Shown one piece after another: positions 1 through 7,659 of a stretch of 15,947 nt of DNA; the stretch's first letter is position 1, and every line of letters begins with the position of its first letter. The stretch covers positions 1 through 15,947 of the forward strand of contig JBCBRH010000056.1 of assembly GCA_039819785.1 (NCBI GenBank), written 5' to 3'. Source of the stretch: JBCBRD01 sp039819785. Lineage in GTDB: Bacteria; Pseudomonadota; Alphaproteobacteria; Rhizobiales; Hyphomicrobiaceae. The position numbers were made by a program, and so were the translations under genes. Below the pieces are notes generated by a model. The model ran no database searches. It was not told the origin of the DNA and was given only the letters and a program-made list of their open reading frames with translations.

Positions 1-253
1 AGGCGTTGAGTCCGATTTGTAGCGTCCAAGCGTTGATACTGCCGCTGCTCTCGCGAGCAAAGCGGCAGGTTACTGGATCGCGGGGCCTCAAAAAAATCAC
101 CTACGGCGCCGAGCACAAATTACGACGGACTTTTGCAACAAAATCGGCCAGTTGCCGAAGTCGGTGCTAAGATAATGGTGCGCTGACGCATATTAGGAAG
201 CGTGGTTTAACCGAGCGTGTGGTGCCGACCCCGTGCTGCGAAGACCGTTCCGA
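1..253. other. left-edge region without a gene; hairpin and possible insertion-sequence end
   Basis: No open frame here looks like a gene. A strong imperfect hairpin lies at 40-67 (TGCCGCT and GCTC on the left arm, GAGC and AGCGGCA on the right, loop TCGC, two unpaired A). It is not followed by a T run, so it is not an obvious intrinsic terminator. Around 126-149 the motif ACTTTTGCAACA followed by AAATCGGCC resembles the ends of some IS5/IS6-type insertion sequences; that resemblance is from memory and weak. A frame entering from the left edge stops at 20-22. This is the region downstream of the leftward six-gene operon, where its terminator should lie, but none is clear. Confidence 0.3.
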
Positions 254-364
254 TCAGCCGACGCCCAAAATGGCATTGAGCAAACGGTCTCCAATCCCAT
301 TGACGATCATCAGCCAAACAACCGACGCGCTTAAAGCACCAATCACAAACCACTTAAGACGCAC
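254..364 (-). CDS. 36-aa single-span membrane microprotein
   Basis: This short gene starts with GTG at 364-362 and ends with TGA at 256-254. A near-perfect ribosome site (AAGGAG) sits 7 bases before the GTG, which is the main reason for calling it real. The product begins MRLKWFVIGALSASVVWLMI and ends with NAILGVG. Residues about 5-22 form one hydrophobic segment after a basic N-terminus, followed by a short polar turn (NGIGDR) and a second short apolar stretch. It begins 18 bases after the stop of the phospholipase lipoprotein gene, so it is probably the last cistron of the leftward RND efflux operon. I do not recognise the family. Small one-span proteins such as AcrZ are known partners of RND pumps, but that is analogy only: there is no visible sequence similarity to cite. 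Confidence 0.6.
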   Translation of the reverse strand: MRLKWFVIGALSASVVWLMIVNGIGDRLLNAILGVG

Positions 365-382
365 GGCCAACTCCTTTCATGT

Positions 383-1639
383 CTAAAATTCGGACGGCTC
401 GGAGGACCAGCCGTCGCCAGAGAGGCCAATTGCAAAGCCCACATCGTAAAGCTTTTTCATATACGCTTTATCGAACGGCTCACTGCTTTTCTCCTGAAAT
501 GAGGGCGGGATACTCGTGAGGTTGAAAGCGATCTTGTTGCGCTTTGCCCGCAAGTAGATCTTTAGAAGGTCACCCTGAAGCTGCTGTTTTATCAACGTCG
601 CAATTGACCGCCCGGCAATCGCGAATGTGGTGGCTTCAACGACCTGCCGGTCGGGCGCAAGCTTGGAGTTTGCGATAATGAAAATCCGATGCTTGCCACC
701 ACGATCTTTTTTGCGCTCATGCCGCGAGAGGTCGAAACCGGCAGGCAGCAGGAACGCGTTGTCAGTGGTGCCGCCATCAACGTGCATTTCCTGAAAGGTG
801 CGTCCGTCGGACTGAACCTTGAGAAAGACAGGCGGGAAAAGGCCGGGCAGTGCCGCCGAAGCCAGAAGTACTCTTCTGAACAGCTGGTGTGATTGAGGTG
901 TGCCTTGTGACGCAATGGCACCCATATCCCAAACCACAGGGCGCTCGCTATCCAGGTTGGTTGTGCCGACCAGTAGACGCCGCCCTTTTTTGTGCTCTTG
1001 CGCAATTTCAGACAACACCGCCCGATTCATATATTTTTTGATTAAGGCCTCCAGCGGCTTTGTGCTTGTAACTGCTGAGCCGCCGCCAATGAGGCCTGCG
1101 AGGACCTGTTGGGTGATGAGATCGTCTGTCGCATATTCCGTATAGATTTCTGTCAATTGCCGGTCATATTGTGGACCGAGAAACGCGAAAGGCGCCGAGA
1201 GCGCTCCAGTGCTGACTCCGGCAACGATTTCGAATTGGGGACGGTCGCCACGTTTTGTCCAGCCAGATAGTAGGCCTGCGCCGTAGGCACCGTCAGCTCC
1301 GCCGCCGGAAATGGCGAGCAAGTCAAAACCTGCAGCCTTCTTTTTCAGTAATTGCGGGCGTAGCGCCTTGATCTGCAGATAACGCGTCTCGGCTAGTGTT
1401 TCGACGTTCTTGAGCGGCTCATCGCCCCAGTGACGAACATTGGCGACGGCTGGAACAACCACCTTGTCAGCGAGTTCAAGTGGCACGGCATTGCGTCCCA
1501 GACTTGCCGCGCATCCAAACAGGAATAGAGCGACCGCAAAGAGGGTGGTGATGCTTATGCCTAATTGTCCAAATCTTAAAAATTGAAGCCTGCTGAGCGG
1601 TCTGCTTGTCCAAGGGCAGTGCGTTTTTCGGCCTGACAT
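383..1639 (-). CDS. patatin-like phospholipase lipoprotein
   Basis: A 418-aa protein of the patatin-like acyl hydrolase family, expected to cleave acyl chains from lipids with a Ser-Asp dyad. Visible motifs: the glycine-rich oxyanion-hole segment GGGADGAYG (about 112-120), the nucleophile elbow GVSTG (Ser about 143) and the catalytic DGG (Asp about 288). The N-terminus has a basic stretch, a hydrophobic segment and a lipobox-like LFGC (Cys about 43), so it should be a lipid-anchored envelope protein; the Phe at position -2 is atypical. The start is the ATG at 1639-1637, with GGGAG 7 bases upstream. The frame stays open a further 44 codons upstream, but that lies inside the preceding AraC-type gene. 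It starts 4 bases after that gene's stop, which implies translational coupling. The substrate is unknown. Confidence 0.88.
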   Translation of the reverse strand: MSGRKTHCPWTSRPLSRLQFLRFGQLGISITTLFAVALFLFGCAASLGRNAVPLELADKVVVPAVANVRHWGDEPLKNVETLAETRYLQIKALRPQLLKKKAAGFDLLAISGGGADGAYGAGLLSGWTKRGDRPQFEIVAGVSTGALSAPFAFLGPQYDRQLTEIYTEYATDDLITQQVLAGLIGGGSAVTSTKPLEALIKKYMNRAVLSEIAQEHKKGRRLLVGTTNLDSERPVVWDMGAIASQGTPQSHQLFRRVLLASAALPGLFPPVFLKVQSDGRTFQEMHVDGGTTDNAFLLPAGFDLSRHERKKDRGGKHRIFIIANSKLAPDRQVVEATTFAIAGRSIATLIKQQLQGDLLKIYLRAKRNKIAFNLTSIPPSFQEKSSEPFDKAYMKKLYDVGFAIGLSGDGWSSEPSEF

Positions 1640-1643
1640 GGCG

Positions 1644-2660
1644 CTACTCCCTCGATTTACGAACGGCGTTGCGAAAGTCCGAAGGCGTTTGCCCGGTCCA
1701 TCGCAAGAATGCCCTGCGAAAGGCCCGGTCGTCCGAATAACCGAGCAAGAGTGCGATGGAAGTGACGTCAATTCTCAGGTCGCTCAGGAATTCCCTGGCC
1801 CGGTGCTCACGAATATCTTCGATGAGGCTTTGAAGAGAATGACCATGCTCGGCCGTCAACCGTTGCGCAGTCCGTAGGCTCATATTGGCCGCCGCCGCCG
1901 CCGCTGCAGCACCGAACTCTCCGGCCAGTGCGTTCTGAGCAACGGCCTTGCGCAGGGCCGAGAGCGTGTCGGACGTGTTGGATGCAGCGATCTGCGTCCT
2001 TACTCCGGCGAAATGTGCATTGACATACGAAAACAGCTGGACGTTCGCATATTGGATCCGCGAGCTGAGTGCGTCGGCATTGAGGATCAATGCTGTCTCC
2101 GATGCCTCGAACTCAATTGGAACCTTAAAGAACTCGACATAATGCTGTTTAGCGCAATGCGGCGCATGGGCCAGCCGGACGCTGGCTATGCTGTTTTCTA
2201 CGCCAAGGAACTCACGGATGAGGCGCACGGCCAGCGCGATACCCATTTCCGCCGAACGACCGCCATCCACTGCGTCCAATGGATGATGGGAAACCAGTTT
2301 TGGTTCTGCGGTGCCTTCCTCAAAAGTGACTTCCATGCGGTCGGAAATAATCTGGCTATTGGAGACCAATAGGCCAATTGCGGAGCGCAGGTCATCGGCG
2401 AACTGCGCACCGTCAGCAAGCCCGCCAAAGAACGAGAATGGTGCGGCTCTAGCCATATCAAGCGTGAGCGGTTCTTTTGGAAAACGTGAACTCATCAAAA
2501 GCCAAAGTTGCGGCACCACGCTATCGGGCAGGCGTCCTTCCGGGGCCATCAGTTCTTTGCACGAAACGCCGGTTGCCTCTTGGATCTCGATCATCGTGAG
2601 ACCACGCGAGAGTGCGTAAGAAACGACCGGTGCAGCCGAGCCGGCGCGCATTCTGCTCAT
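1644..2660 (-). CDS. AraC-family transcriptional regulator (arabinose-binding-type N-domain)
   Basis: A 338-aa regulator. The C-terminal third carries the AraC double helix-turn-helix, with the family signature at about 306-330 (LGYSDDRAFRRAF, then WTGQTPSDFR). The N-terminal 200 residues match the layout of the Arabinose_bd type of effector domain found in OruR-like AraC regulators: an early helix, then G-rich and FE-rich segments. The start is the ATG at 2660 with GGAG 9 bases upstream; an ATG three codons later has a poorer site. An eight-alanine run (251-258), largely GCG codons, sits in the first HTH where family members have a normal helix. The gene lies between the potassium-channel gene (31 bases) and the phospholipase gene (4 bases). 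The 21-bp-spaced repeats in front of the operon are its likely target, as inferred from spacing. The ligand is unknown. Confidence 0.9.
   Translation of the reverse strand: MSRMRAGSAAPVVSYALSRGLTMIEIQEATGVSCKELMAPEGRLPDSVVPQLWLLMSSRFPKEPLTLDMARAAPFSFFGGLADGAQFADDLRSAIGLLVSNSQIISDRMEVTFEEGTAEPKLVSHHPLDAVDGGRSAEMGIALAVRLIREFLGVENSIASVRLAHAPHCAKQHYVEFFKVPIEFEASETALILNADALSSRIQYANVQLFSYVNAHFAGVRTQIAASNTSDTLSALRKAVAQNALAGEFGAAAAAAAANMSLRTAQRLTAEHGHSLQSLIEDIREHRAREFLSDLRIDVTSIALLLGYSDDRAFRRAFLRWTGQTPSDFRNAVRKSRE
1887..1910 (-). repeat. GCG/GCC trinucleotide run encoding polyalanine
   Basis: Eight consecutive alanine codons, five of them GCG in a row, inside the AraC-type regulator gene. They fall in the first helix-turn-helix. 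A codon repeat of this kind can lengthen or shorten by slippage without breaking the frame, which would alter helix spacing. Confidence 0.8.
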
Positions 2661-2691
2661 CAGAACTGCTCCAGGATGGAGCTGCTTGGTC

Positions 2692-3117
2692 TCAGCGACT
2701 TGGCGGCTCGAACGACAGACGAAAGACCTCGACCAGCGCAGCTGAACTCACCCCGAAAACCAGTAGACCATGGGCGGCACATAGCCCGGCGAGCTGACGC
2801 CATTGCGTAGGTGGAATGACGTCGCCGAAGCCTAGCGTCGTGAAAGCGACGGCTGCAAAATAAACCGACGTGTCCCAGTCCCCAAATATATCGAGCCATC
2901 GAAATGCGATGGCCCATGCAAGAATTGAAACGGCATGAACAGCCATAAGCCAGAGGGCTGCGGCGCCGACGAGTATAGAGGTGCGAAAGATAGAGACCTG
3001 GGGGCGGCGTAAACTTTTCGATCTGCGCAAGTGGACAAATCCAGCCGCCAGCATTGCGGCCTGCAAAACGATGCAGCCGAAGATAACCAAGGCGCCGATT
3101 AGAATCTGTGACAGCAT
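2692..3117 (-). CDS. small potassium-channel-like membrane protein (ion-channel pore domain)
   Basis: A 141-aa membrane protein with a potassium selectivity filter. The pore loop contains TTLGFGD (93-99), the TxGFGD variant of the TVGYGD filter, between two hydrophobic segments (about 45-71 and 107-130), as in the Ion_trans_2 family. An additional N-terminal span (about 4-27) gives three predicted spans. There is no RCK or cyclic-nucleotide domain, so gating is unexplained. The start is the ATG at 3117 with GGGA 7 bases upstream. It sits 54 bases after the RND pump gene and 31 bases before the AraC-type gene, all on the same strand, so it is probably part of the efflux operon. Ion selectivity is inferred from the filter alone. 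Confidence 0.85.
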   Translation of the reverse strand: MLSQILIGALVIFGCIVLQAAMLAAGFVHLRRSKSLRRPQVSIFRTSILVGAAALWLMAVHAVSILAWAIAFRWLDIFGDWDTSVYFAAVAFTTLGFGDVIPPTQWRQLAGLCAAHGLLVFGVSSAALVEVFRLSFEPPSR

Positions 3118-3171
3118 TGCACGTCCCGCACCGACTGATACGCACGACCGGTGTCGTCGACCGGCGCCCTC

Positions 3172-6100
3172 TCATGCGGCCACTCCGGCCTTGGTTTTCA
3201 AGGAGAAAAGCTGCTCCCACGACCGGAAAAACAAATAGTAGACACCTGGGACGAACAGCAATGTCAACGGTGATGCAACCAGCAGACCACCGATCATTAT
3301 TGTTGCCATCGGTTCGAATAGGACGCCGCCAGTCAGCGCCATCGGGACGAGGCCAAACACCGTTGTAAGCGAGGTTAGAATGATCGGACGAGCGCGTTGT
3401 TCAGCGGCGCTGACGATCGCATCTTCAAGTGACTTGGTTTGCAGCTCAATGTCGATCTGGTTGATGAGCACGATTGCGTTGTTGATGATGATGCCCATCA
3501 AAGACATCAACCCAAGTACCGCAAAGAACGACATCGGGTGACCCGCGATCATCAGAGCATAAGGCGCACCAATCAAGATGATTGGAATGGTCAGAAACGT
3601 GATAAGCGACCGCCGCCAGGAGTTGAATTGGAAGACCAGCGCGAGAAGCATCACGGCCAGCGCAAGTGGCAGGTTGGCTCCGATCTTGCCGTAGACATCC
3701 GCACTGTCTTCGAGCTCTCCAGCAATGTTGATGGTGTAGGCCGGGCCGAGGTCCAATTGATCGAGCGTTGGTTTGATGAAAGCTGTGAGTTCTTCAGCGG
3801 ACAGTCTTGAGCTCTTGGCCGAAATCGTGACTTGCCGCACCTGGTTCTCGCGTCGAATTTCCGAGAATTCGAGCTTAGGTCGGAATGTTGCCAGTTGATC
3901 AATTGAGATGAGTTGCCCGTTCGCTGTGATCGAGAGATTGACAAAATCCTCTATGCTATCGCGGAACCCTTCGGCCGCACGCAGTACAATTGGGATCTGC
4001 TCGTCACCTTCACGGAAAGTGGAGTACGTGGTGCCCGAGAAATAGGCTTCCATGACCGAAGACACGTCTTCGGAGGTTACGCCGAATTCTCGCGCGCGAT
4101 CCTGTGCGATGTCGACCACGACCTTGACAACCTTGTTGCCCCAATCGGCTTCGTTCTTGACGAGTGCTGGTGCCGCATCAAATCCAGCCTCCACCTTGCG
4201 AGAGGCTTGAAGAAGCTTATTGGCATCAGGACCCGAGATCTCGACATCGACGATGCCCGACTCCGATCCGCCCATGGACAATCGCGTCACGCGAAACCGT
4301 GCAGCCGGAAACTGCTCGATGAAAACACGGCGCGCCCTAGCAACAATCTCGCCGGTTGCTTGTGCGTCACTCATGTTAACGACAAAGAACGCACTAGATG
4401 CATCAGGATCGGCTGGATCGAGAGACAAATAGAAGCGGGGTCCACCGTCCCCGACATAAATTGTCGTACTCTTTACATTCTGGTTGACGGCCTTATCGGT
4501 CAGCCAGTCGTTGACCTTACGAGCATAGCGTTCGGTCTCGGAGATCGCCGTTCCCTTTGGCATATCCATGTAGATGAGAAATTCCGTTCGCTCACTGAGC
4601 GGGAACATCTCGCTTTTTAGTCGGGAGAACTGCGTCGCGCTGGCTGTCACCAAGCCAAACACCACGAGCATGATCGGGATCCCCCAAGGCAAAAGGCGGC
4701 GTGTCAGGTTCCCATAGAGCGTCGTGAGGCGCCCGCGTTTCACGGTTTGGTCCGCTTCCGGTCTTGCCTTGAACACGTGCACCGAGAGGAAAGGCAACAC
4801 GTACAGCGCCGTCAGCCATGAGCCAAGAAGCATGGTCGCGACAACGGCGCCCAGAGAATACGAGAACTCGCCTTCGGTGCCGTCGACGAGAAGCATGGGA
4901 ATGAAAGCGGAGATGGTCGTGATCGATGCGACGCCCAGTGGGATCATGTACTGACTGCCAGCATCCAATGCGGCCGTCTGGGGTGGTACGCCCCGCTCGA
5001 TGCGCCCCTGGATGTCCTCGACAACGACGAGCCCGTTGTCGACAAGCAGACCAAGCGAGATGATAACTGCGGCAATCGAGACCTGCTCAATATCGATGCC
5101 TAGGTAGCCAATGTTCATTAGCGCGAACATGACAGTGAATGGAACGATGCAGGCGATGACGCCGGCCGCACGCCAGCCGAGAAACGCGAGCATGACGAGA
5201 AACACCACCACAAATGTCTGACCGACATTGCTCAGTGCGCCGTTGACCGCCTCCGAGACGGCCGTCTCCTGGAACGTGGAGATGCGGTAAGAGATCCCGA
5301 TCGGCTGGGTCGCTTCGAATGCGGCTATTCGATCTTTGAGTTGCCCACCCAGCACTTGAATGTCAGCCGTTTCCGACATCTGGACGCTGAGGACAATCGC
5401 TGGCTCACCGTTGAAGTATACGGGCTTGTCCTTGGGGTCGACATAGCCACGTCGTACAGTCACGAGGTCAGACAGGCGTACATAACCCGACAGCCCGCTC
5501 ACTTTGGTTAGAACACCGCGGATCTCATCTACAGACCCGAGGTCTCCGTTTGCCTCCAAAACAAGGTTTGTTCCGTTGGCATCGATCTCACCGGCCGGCA
5601 GGATGACATTCTGGGCCTTCAAGTCGTCCAGAACCTGCGTCAGCTGGACGCCAACAGAAGCCAGCTTTCGATTGTTGAGGTCAAGCCAGATCCGTTGGTC
5701 CTGCTCGCCGTACAGGTCCACTTTTGTCACGCCCTCAATGCGGTAGAGTTCGCGCTGGAGGTCTTCGGCGGCGACCTCGATCTGGGAGAGTTCAAATCCA
5801 TCGCCTGTGACCGCGATGGTTGCCACCGATACGTCCCCATAGTCGGTGTTCGTAAACGGTCCCTCCGTCCCATCGGGCAGTTCAGACGTGACGGACTGCA
5901 TCTTGTTGCGCAGATCTTCCCAAGCCGTTTGGATGTCGGCGACCGGGACCGAGTCGAAGACGTGAACTTTGAAGATGGCCTGCCCGGTTGTGATCGTGGT
6001 CTCGATGTCTTCAACCTCGCCGATCTCGCGGATCTTGCGCTCAATCGGATCAGCAATCAGGTTCTCCACGCGCTCGGGCGCCATCCCTTTGAATTCGGCG

Positions 6101-6246
6101 GTGACCACTGCAATGCGGATCGTGATCGCAGGGTTTTCACGCTTCGGCAGCGCATTGTAGGCCGCTATCCCCATCGCGAGCACGACGGCCATCACAAGGA
6201 TTGTGAAGCGAGACACTGAGAGCCCAAAGCGCGTGATGAAATCCAT
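3172..6246 (-). CDS. RND-family efflux pump, inner-membrane permease subunit
   Basis: A 1024-aa pump of normal RND length. It has an N-terminal span (about 10-32), a large periplasmic porter domain, a six-span block (about 335-495), a second periplasmic domain (about 540-860) and a C-terminal six-span block. It should exchange protons for drugs or lipophilic compounds in a trimer with the adjacent adaptor protein and an outer-membrane channel. The TM4 motif reads LGLLVDNGLVVVED: the first relay aspartate is kept (D403) but the second position is Asn (N404). In TM10, NNAIVLI places Asn (N922) where AcrB has its relay Lys. The N-terminal KRENPAITIR region is typical of uncharacterised proteobacterial pumps rather than AcrB itself. 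The gene starts 5 bases after the adaptor stop, so the two are coupled. Substrate unknown. Confidence 0.95.
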   Translation of the reverse strand: MDFITRFGLSVSRFTILVMAVVLAMGIAAYNALPKRENPAITIRIAVVTAEFKGMAPERVENLIADPIERKIREIGEVEDIETTITTGQAIFKVHVFDSVPVADIQTAWEDLRNKMQSVTSELPDGTEGPFTNTDYGDVSVATIAVTGDGFELSQIEVAAEDLQRELYRIEGVTKVDLYGEQDQRIWLDLNNRKLASVGVQLTQVLDDLKAQNVILPAGEIDANGTNLVLEANGDLGSVDEIRGVLTKVSGLSGYVRLSDLVTVRRGYVDPKDKPVYFNGEPAIVLSVQMSETADIQVLGGQLKDRIAAFEATQPIGISYRISTFQETAVSEAVNGALSNVGQTFVVVFLVMLAFLGWRAAGVIACIVPFTVMFALMNIGYLGIDIEQVSIAAVIISLGLLVDNGLVVVEDIQGRIERGVPPQTAALDAGSQYMIPLGVASITTISAFIPMLLVDGTEGEFSYSLGAVVATMLLGSWLTALYVLPFLSVHVFKARPEADQTVKRGRLTTLYGNLTRRLLPWGIPIMLVVFGLVTASATQFSRLKSEMFPLSERTEFLIYMDMPKGTAISETERYARKVNDWLTDKAVNQNVKSTTIYVGDGGPRFYLSLDPADPDASSAFFVVNMSDAQATGEIVARARRVFIEQFPAARFRVTRLSMGGSESGIVDVEISGPDANKLLQASRKVEAGFDAAPALVKNEADWGNKVVKVVVDIAQDRAREFGVTSEDVSSVMEAYFSGTTYSTFREGDEQIPIVLRAAEGFRDSIEDFVNLSITANGQLISIDQLATFRPKLEFSEIRRENQVRQVTISAKSSRLSAEELTAFIKPTLDQLDLGPAYTINIAGELEDSADVYGKIGANLPLALAVMLLALVFQFNSWRRSLITFLTIPIILIGAPYALMIAGHPMSFFAVLGLMSLMGIIINNAIVLINQIDIELQTKSLEDAIVSAAEQRARPIILTSLTTVFGLVPMALTGGVLFEPMATIMIGGLLVASPLTLLFVPGVYYLFFRSWEQLFSLKTKAGVAA

Positions 6247-6251
6247 TGGGT

Positions 6252-7385
6252 CTAATCCGTTCTTTCAAGCAACTTCACGCGCATGCCATCGCGCAAGAAC
6301 GTTACGCCGGCCGAGGCAACTCGTTCGCCGGGCGTGAGCCCATCGATAACCAGGAACTGGTTTTCCCGGATCCCGGCCATTGTCACCGTGCGGCGCTTCA
6401 CAGAACTCGTATCTGGGTCGAACACGAACAGGTCGATCGGTTTGGGTTCGGTCGGGCCGCCGCGATCTTGGTCAAGTTCGCGATCCGTAATGGCCGCTTT
6501 GACCGGAATGAGAAAACCAGCGTCCGTTGGAAGCTTGAAATCGAGCCTGACTTCAACCGCCATGCCAGCACGGATGAGCGGATGGACTTCCTTGAGCTGA
6601 ACGACGACGGGGAAAGACGATACCGTGTCGGCCCGCTCACCCAGTTCACTCACAACTGCGCGCAGTTTTACACTCGGGTCGTCCGCCAGCCTGACGACAG
6701 CTGGTGTTCCGACGACCAATCGGGAGACCGCAGCAAAATTGACCGAGAAGGAGACCTCGTATTCGGTGGCTTGGTAGACCGATGTAATCTGCGATCCAAC
6801 GGCTATTGTCTGGAAGGACTGCGCGTCGACGGAGTTAATGATGCCGTCAAAGGGCGCATAGAGCTTTGTCTTTGTAAGATCCTTCTGCGCGTTATCGAGT
6901 GCGCGTTCTGCCTGGGTCAGGGTGGCTTGCCGGCTTCTGACGTCCGTTGCGGCGTCATCAACAGAGACGCGTGTCGCTGCTCCGGTCGAAACAAGCTTTT
7001 GGAAACGCTGAAGCCGATCCTCATCTTGCTTCAAGCGCGCCTTGGCATCGGCAACAGAGGCCGACTTGCTTTCCACATCGGCCTTGAACTGCGTGCTGTC
7101 GAGCTGCGCCAAAACATCATTCTTCTTAACGCGTTGTCCGACCTGCAGATTGAATTCTTCCAGTTTGCCAGCGACTTCAAAAGACAATGAAGTGATTTCA
7201 GTCGGCTCAAGCACGCCGGGATAACGCCGCCGCGTCGTCGCCTCAGCCGACTTGACCACCGTGGTGATCAGGCCGCGAACTGGAGCCGTCATGGCCTCTG
7301 TCTTGGTCGTGCCATCGCCACAGCCGGCAATACAGACACTGACCACGCAGGAGAGCATTATTCTCGTTCGCATCTTGTCCCCCAT
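6252..7385 (-). CDS. RND efflux periplasmic adaptor (membrane-fusion protein), lipoprotein
   Basis: A 377-aa adaptor that links the inner-membrane pump to an outer-membrane channel. It has a signal peptide with lipobox IAGC (Cys22). A barrel-sandwich hybrid follows: its first half is around EVAGKLEEFNLQVGQRVKKN and its second half around LYAPFDGIINSV. Between them lies a long alpha-hairpin coiled coil rich in Ala, Lys, Asp and Gln. After that come the beta-barrel and the membrane-proximal domain ending near GLTPGERVASAG. The chosen start (ATG 7385) has AGGGGA about 8 bases upstream. A second ATG at 7373, four codons on, also has a G-rich stretch and would still keep the whole lipobox. First gene of the leftward operon, preceded by paired direct repeats at 7433-7469. 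Confidence 0.93.
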   Translation of the reverse strand: MGDKMRTRIMLSCVVSVCIAGCGDGTTKTEAMTAPVRGLITTVVKSAEATTRRRYPGVLEPTEITSLSFEVAGKLEEFNLQVGQRVKKNDVLAQLDSTQFKADVESKSASVADAKARLKQDEDRLQRFQKLVSTGAATRVSVDDAATDVRSRQATLTQAERALDNAQKDLTKTKLYAPFDGIINSVDAQSFQTIAVGSQITSVYQATEYEVSFSVNFAAVSRLVVGTPAVVRLADDPSVKLRAVVSELGERADTVSSFPVVVQLKEVHPLIRAGMAVEVRLDFKLPTDAGFLIPVKAAITDRELDQDRGGPTEPKPIDLFVFDPDTSSVKRRTVTMAGIRENQFLVIDGLTPGERVASAGVTFLRDGMRVKLLERTD

Positions 7386-7432
7386 GCCGCGTTTCCCCTG
7401 AACAGCAATGGCACACTGCACCCGTTAAACTA

Positions 7433-7469
7433 GGACAATTCCCGCCAAAAACCGGACAACTCGCGCCAA
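7433..7469 (-). promoter_or_regulatory. paired direct repeats, probable AraC-family operator of the efflux operon
   Basis: Two copies of a 16-bp word, GGACAATTCCCGCCAA (7433-7448) and GGACAACTCGCGCCAA (7454-7469), match at 14 of 16 positions. They start exactly 21 bp apart, two DNA turns, the usual spacing of AraC/XylS-type half-sites. Read toward the adaptor gene they are TTGGCGCGAGTTGTCC then TTGGCGGGAATTGTCC. The promoter-proximal copy ends 48 bases from the adaptor start, so it could overlap a -35 (TTGTCC would serve). I see no good -10 hexamer, which fits an activator-dependent promoter. Binding by the operon's own AraC-type regulator is inference. Confidence 0.55.
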
Positions 7470-7507
7470 GGCGTCCATGTAGTACCTGCTGAAAACATAT
7501 AAAGCCT

Positions 7508-7524
7508 AACGCATTCAACGCATT
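7508..7524. repeat. short tandem repeat AACGCATT in the divergent intergenic region
   Basis: AACGCATT occurs twice with one base between copies (7508-7515 and 7517-7524), in the spacer between the efflux operon and the divergent four-span membrane protein gene. A perfect TTGACA hexamer also lies at 7566-7571 on the plus strand, but no -10 hexamer follows at the right distance. Function unknown. Confidence 0.35.
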
Positions 7525-7659
7525 AAGTATGTTGGCGCAGCGCTTCCCACCTTGCCGCATGTCATTTGACACGCTTCCTCCGACAGGCCAAGCCAAACGA
7601 ACTGGCGCATCGTGAGATTGCGCTCGCGCTTAGCAACGCGCCAAACCGGGACCGTAGCC

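Noticed and set aside
2660..3220. 186-codon minus-strand frame overlapping the channel gene
   Set aside because: It is arginine- and cysteine-rich without motifs, whereas the overlapping frame contains an intact potassium filter and hydrophobic spans.
3913..4620. 235-codon plus-strand open frame antisense to the RND pump gene
   Set aside because: It lies wholly within the strongly supported 1024-aa pump gene, has no recognisable domain, and is of the kind expected by chance opposite GC-rich coding sequence.
6246..7190. 314-codon plus-strand open frame antisense to the adaptor gene
   Set aside because: It is the mirror of the adaptor coding frame; the composition is rich in Arg, Cys and Asp without any fold signal, and the adaptor on the other strand has clear family motifs.
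7531..7546. Third copy of the efflux-operon repeat (TTGGCGC) on the opposite strand near 7532
   Set aside because: Only the first seven bases and the last three match the 16-bp word; too weak to call an operator for the divergent gene.
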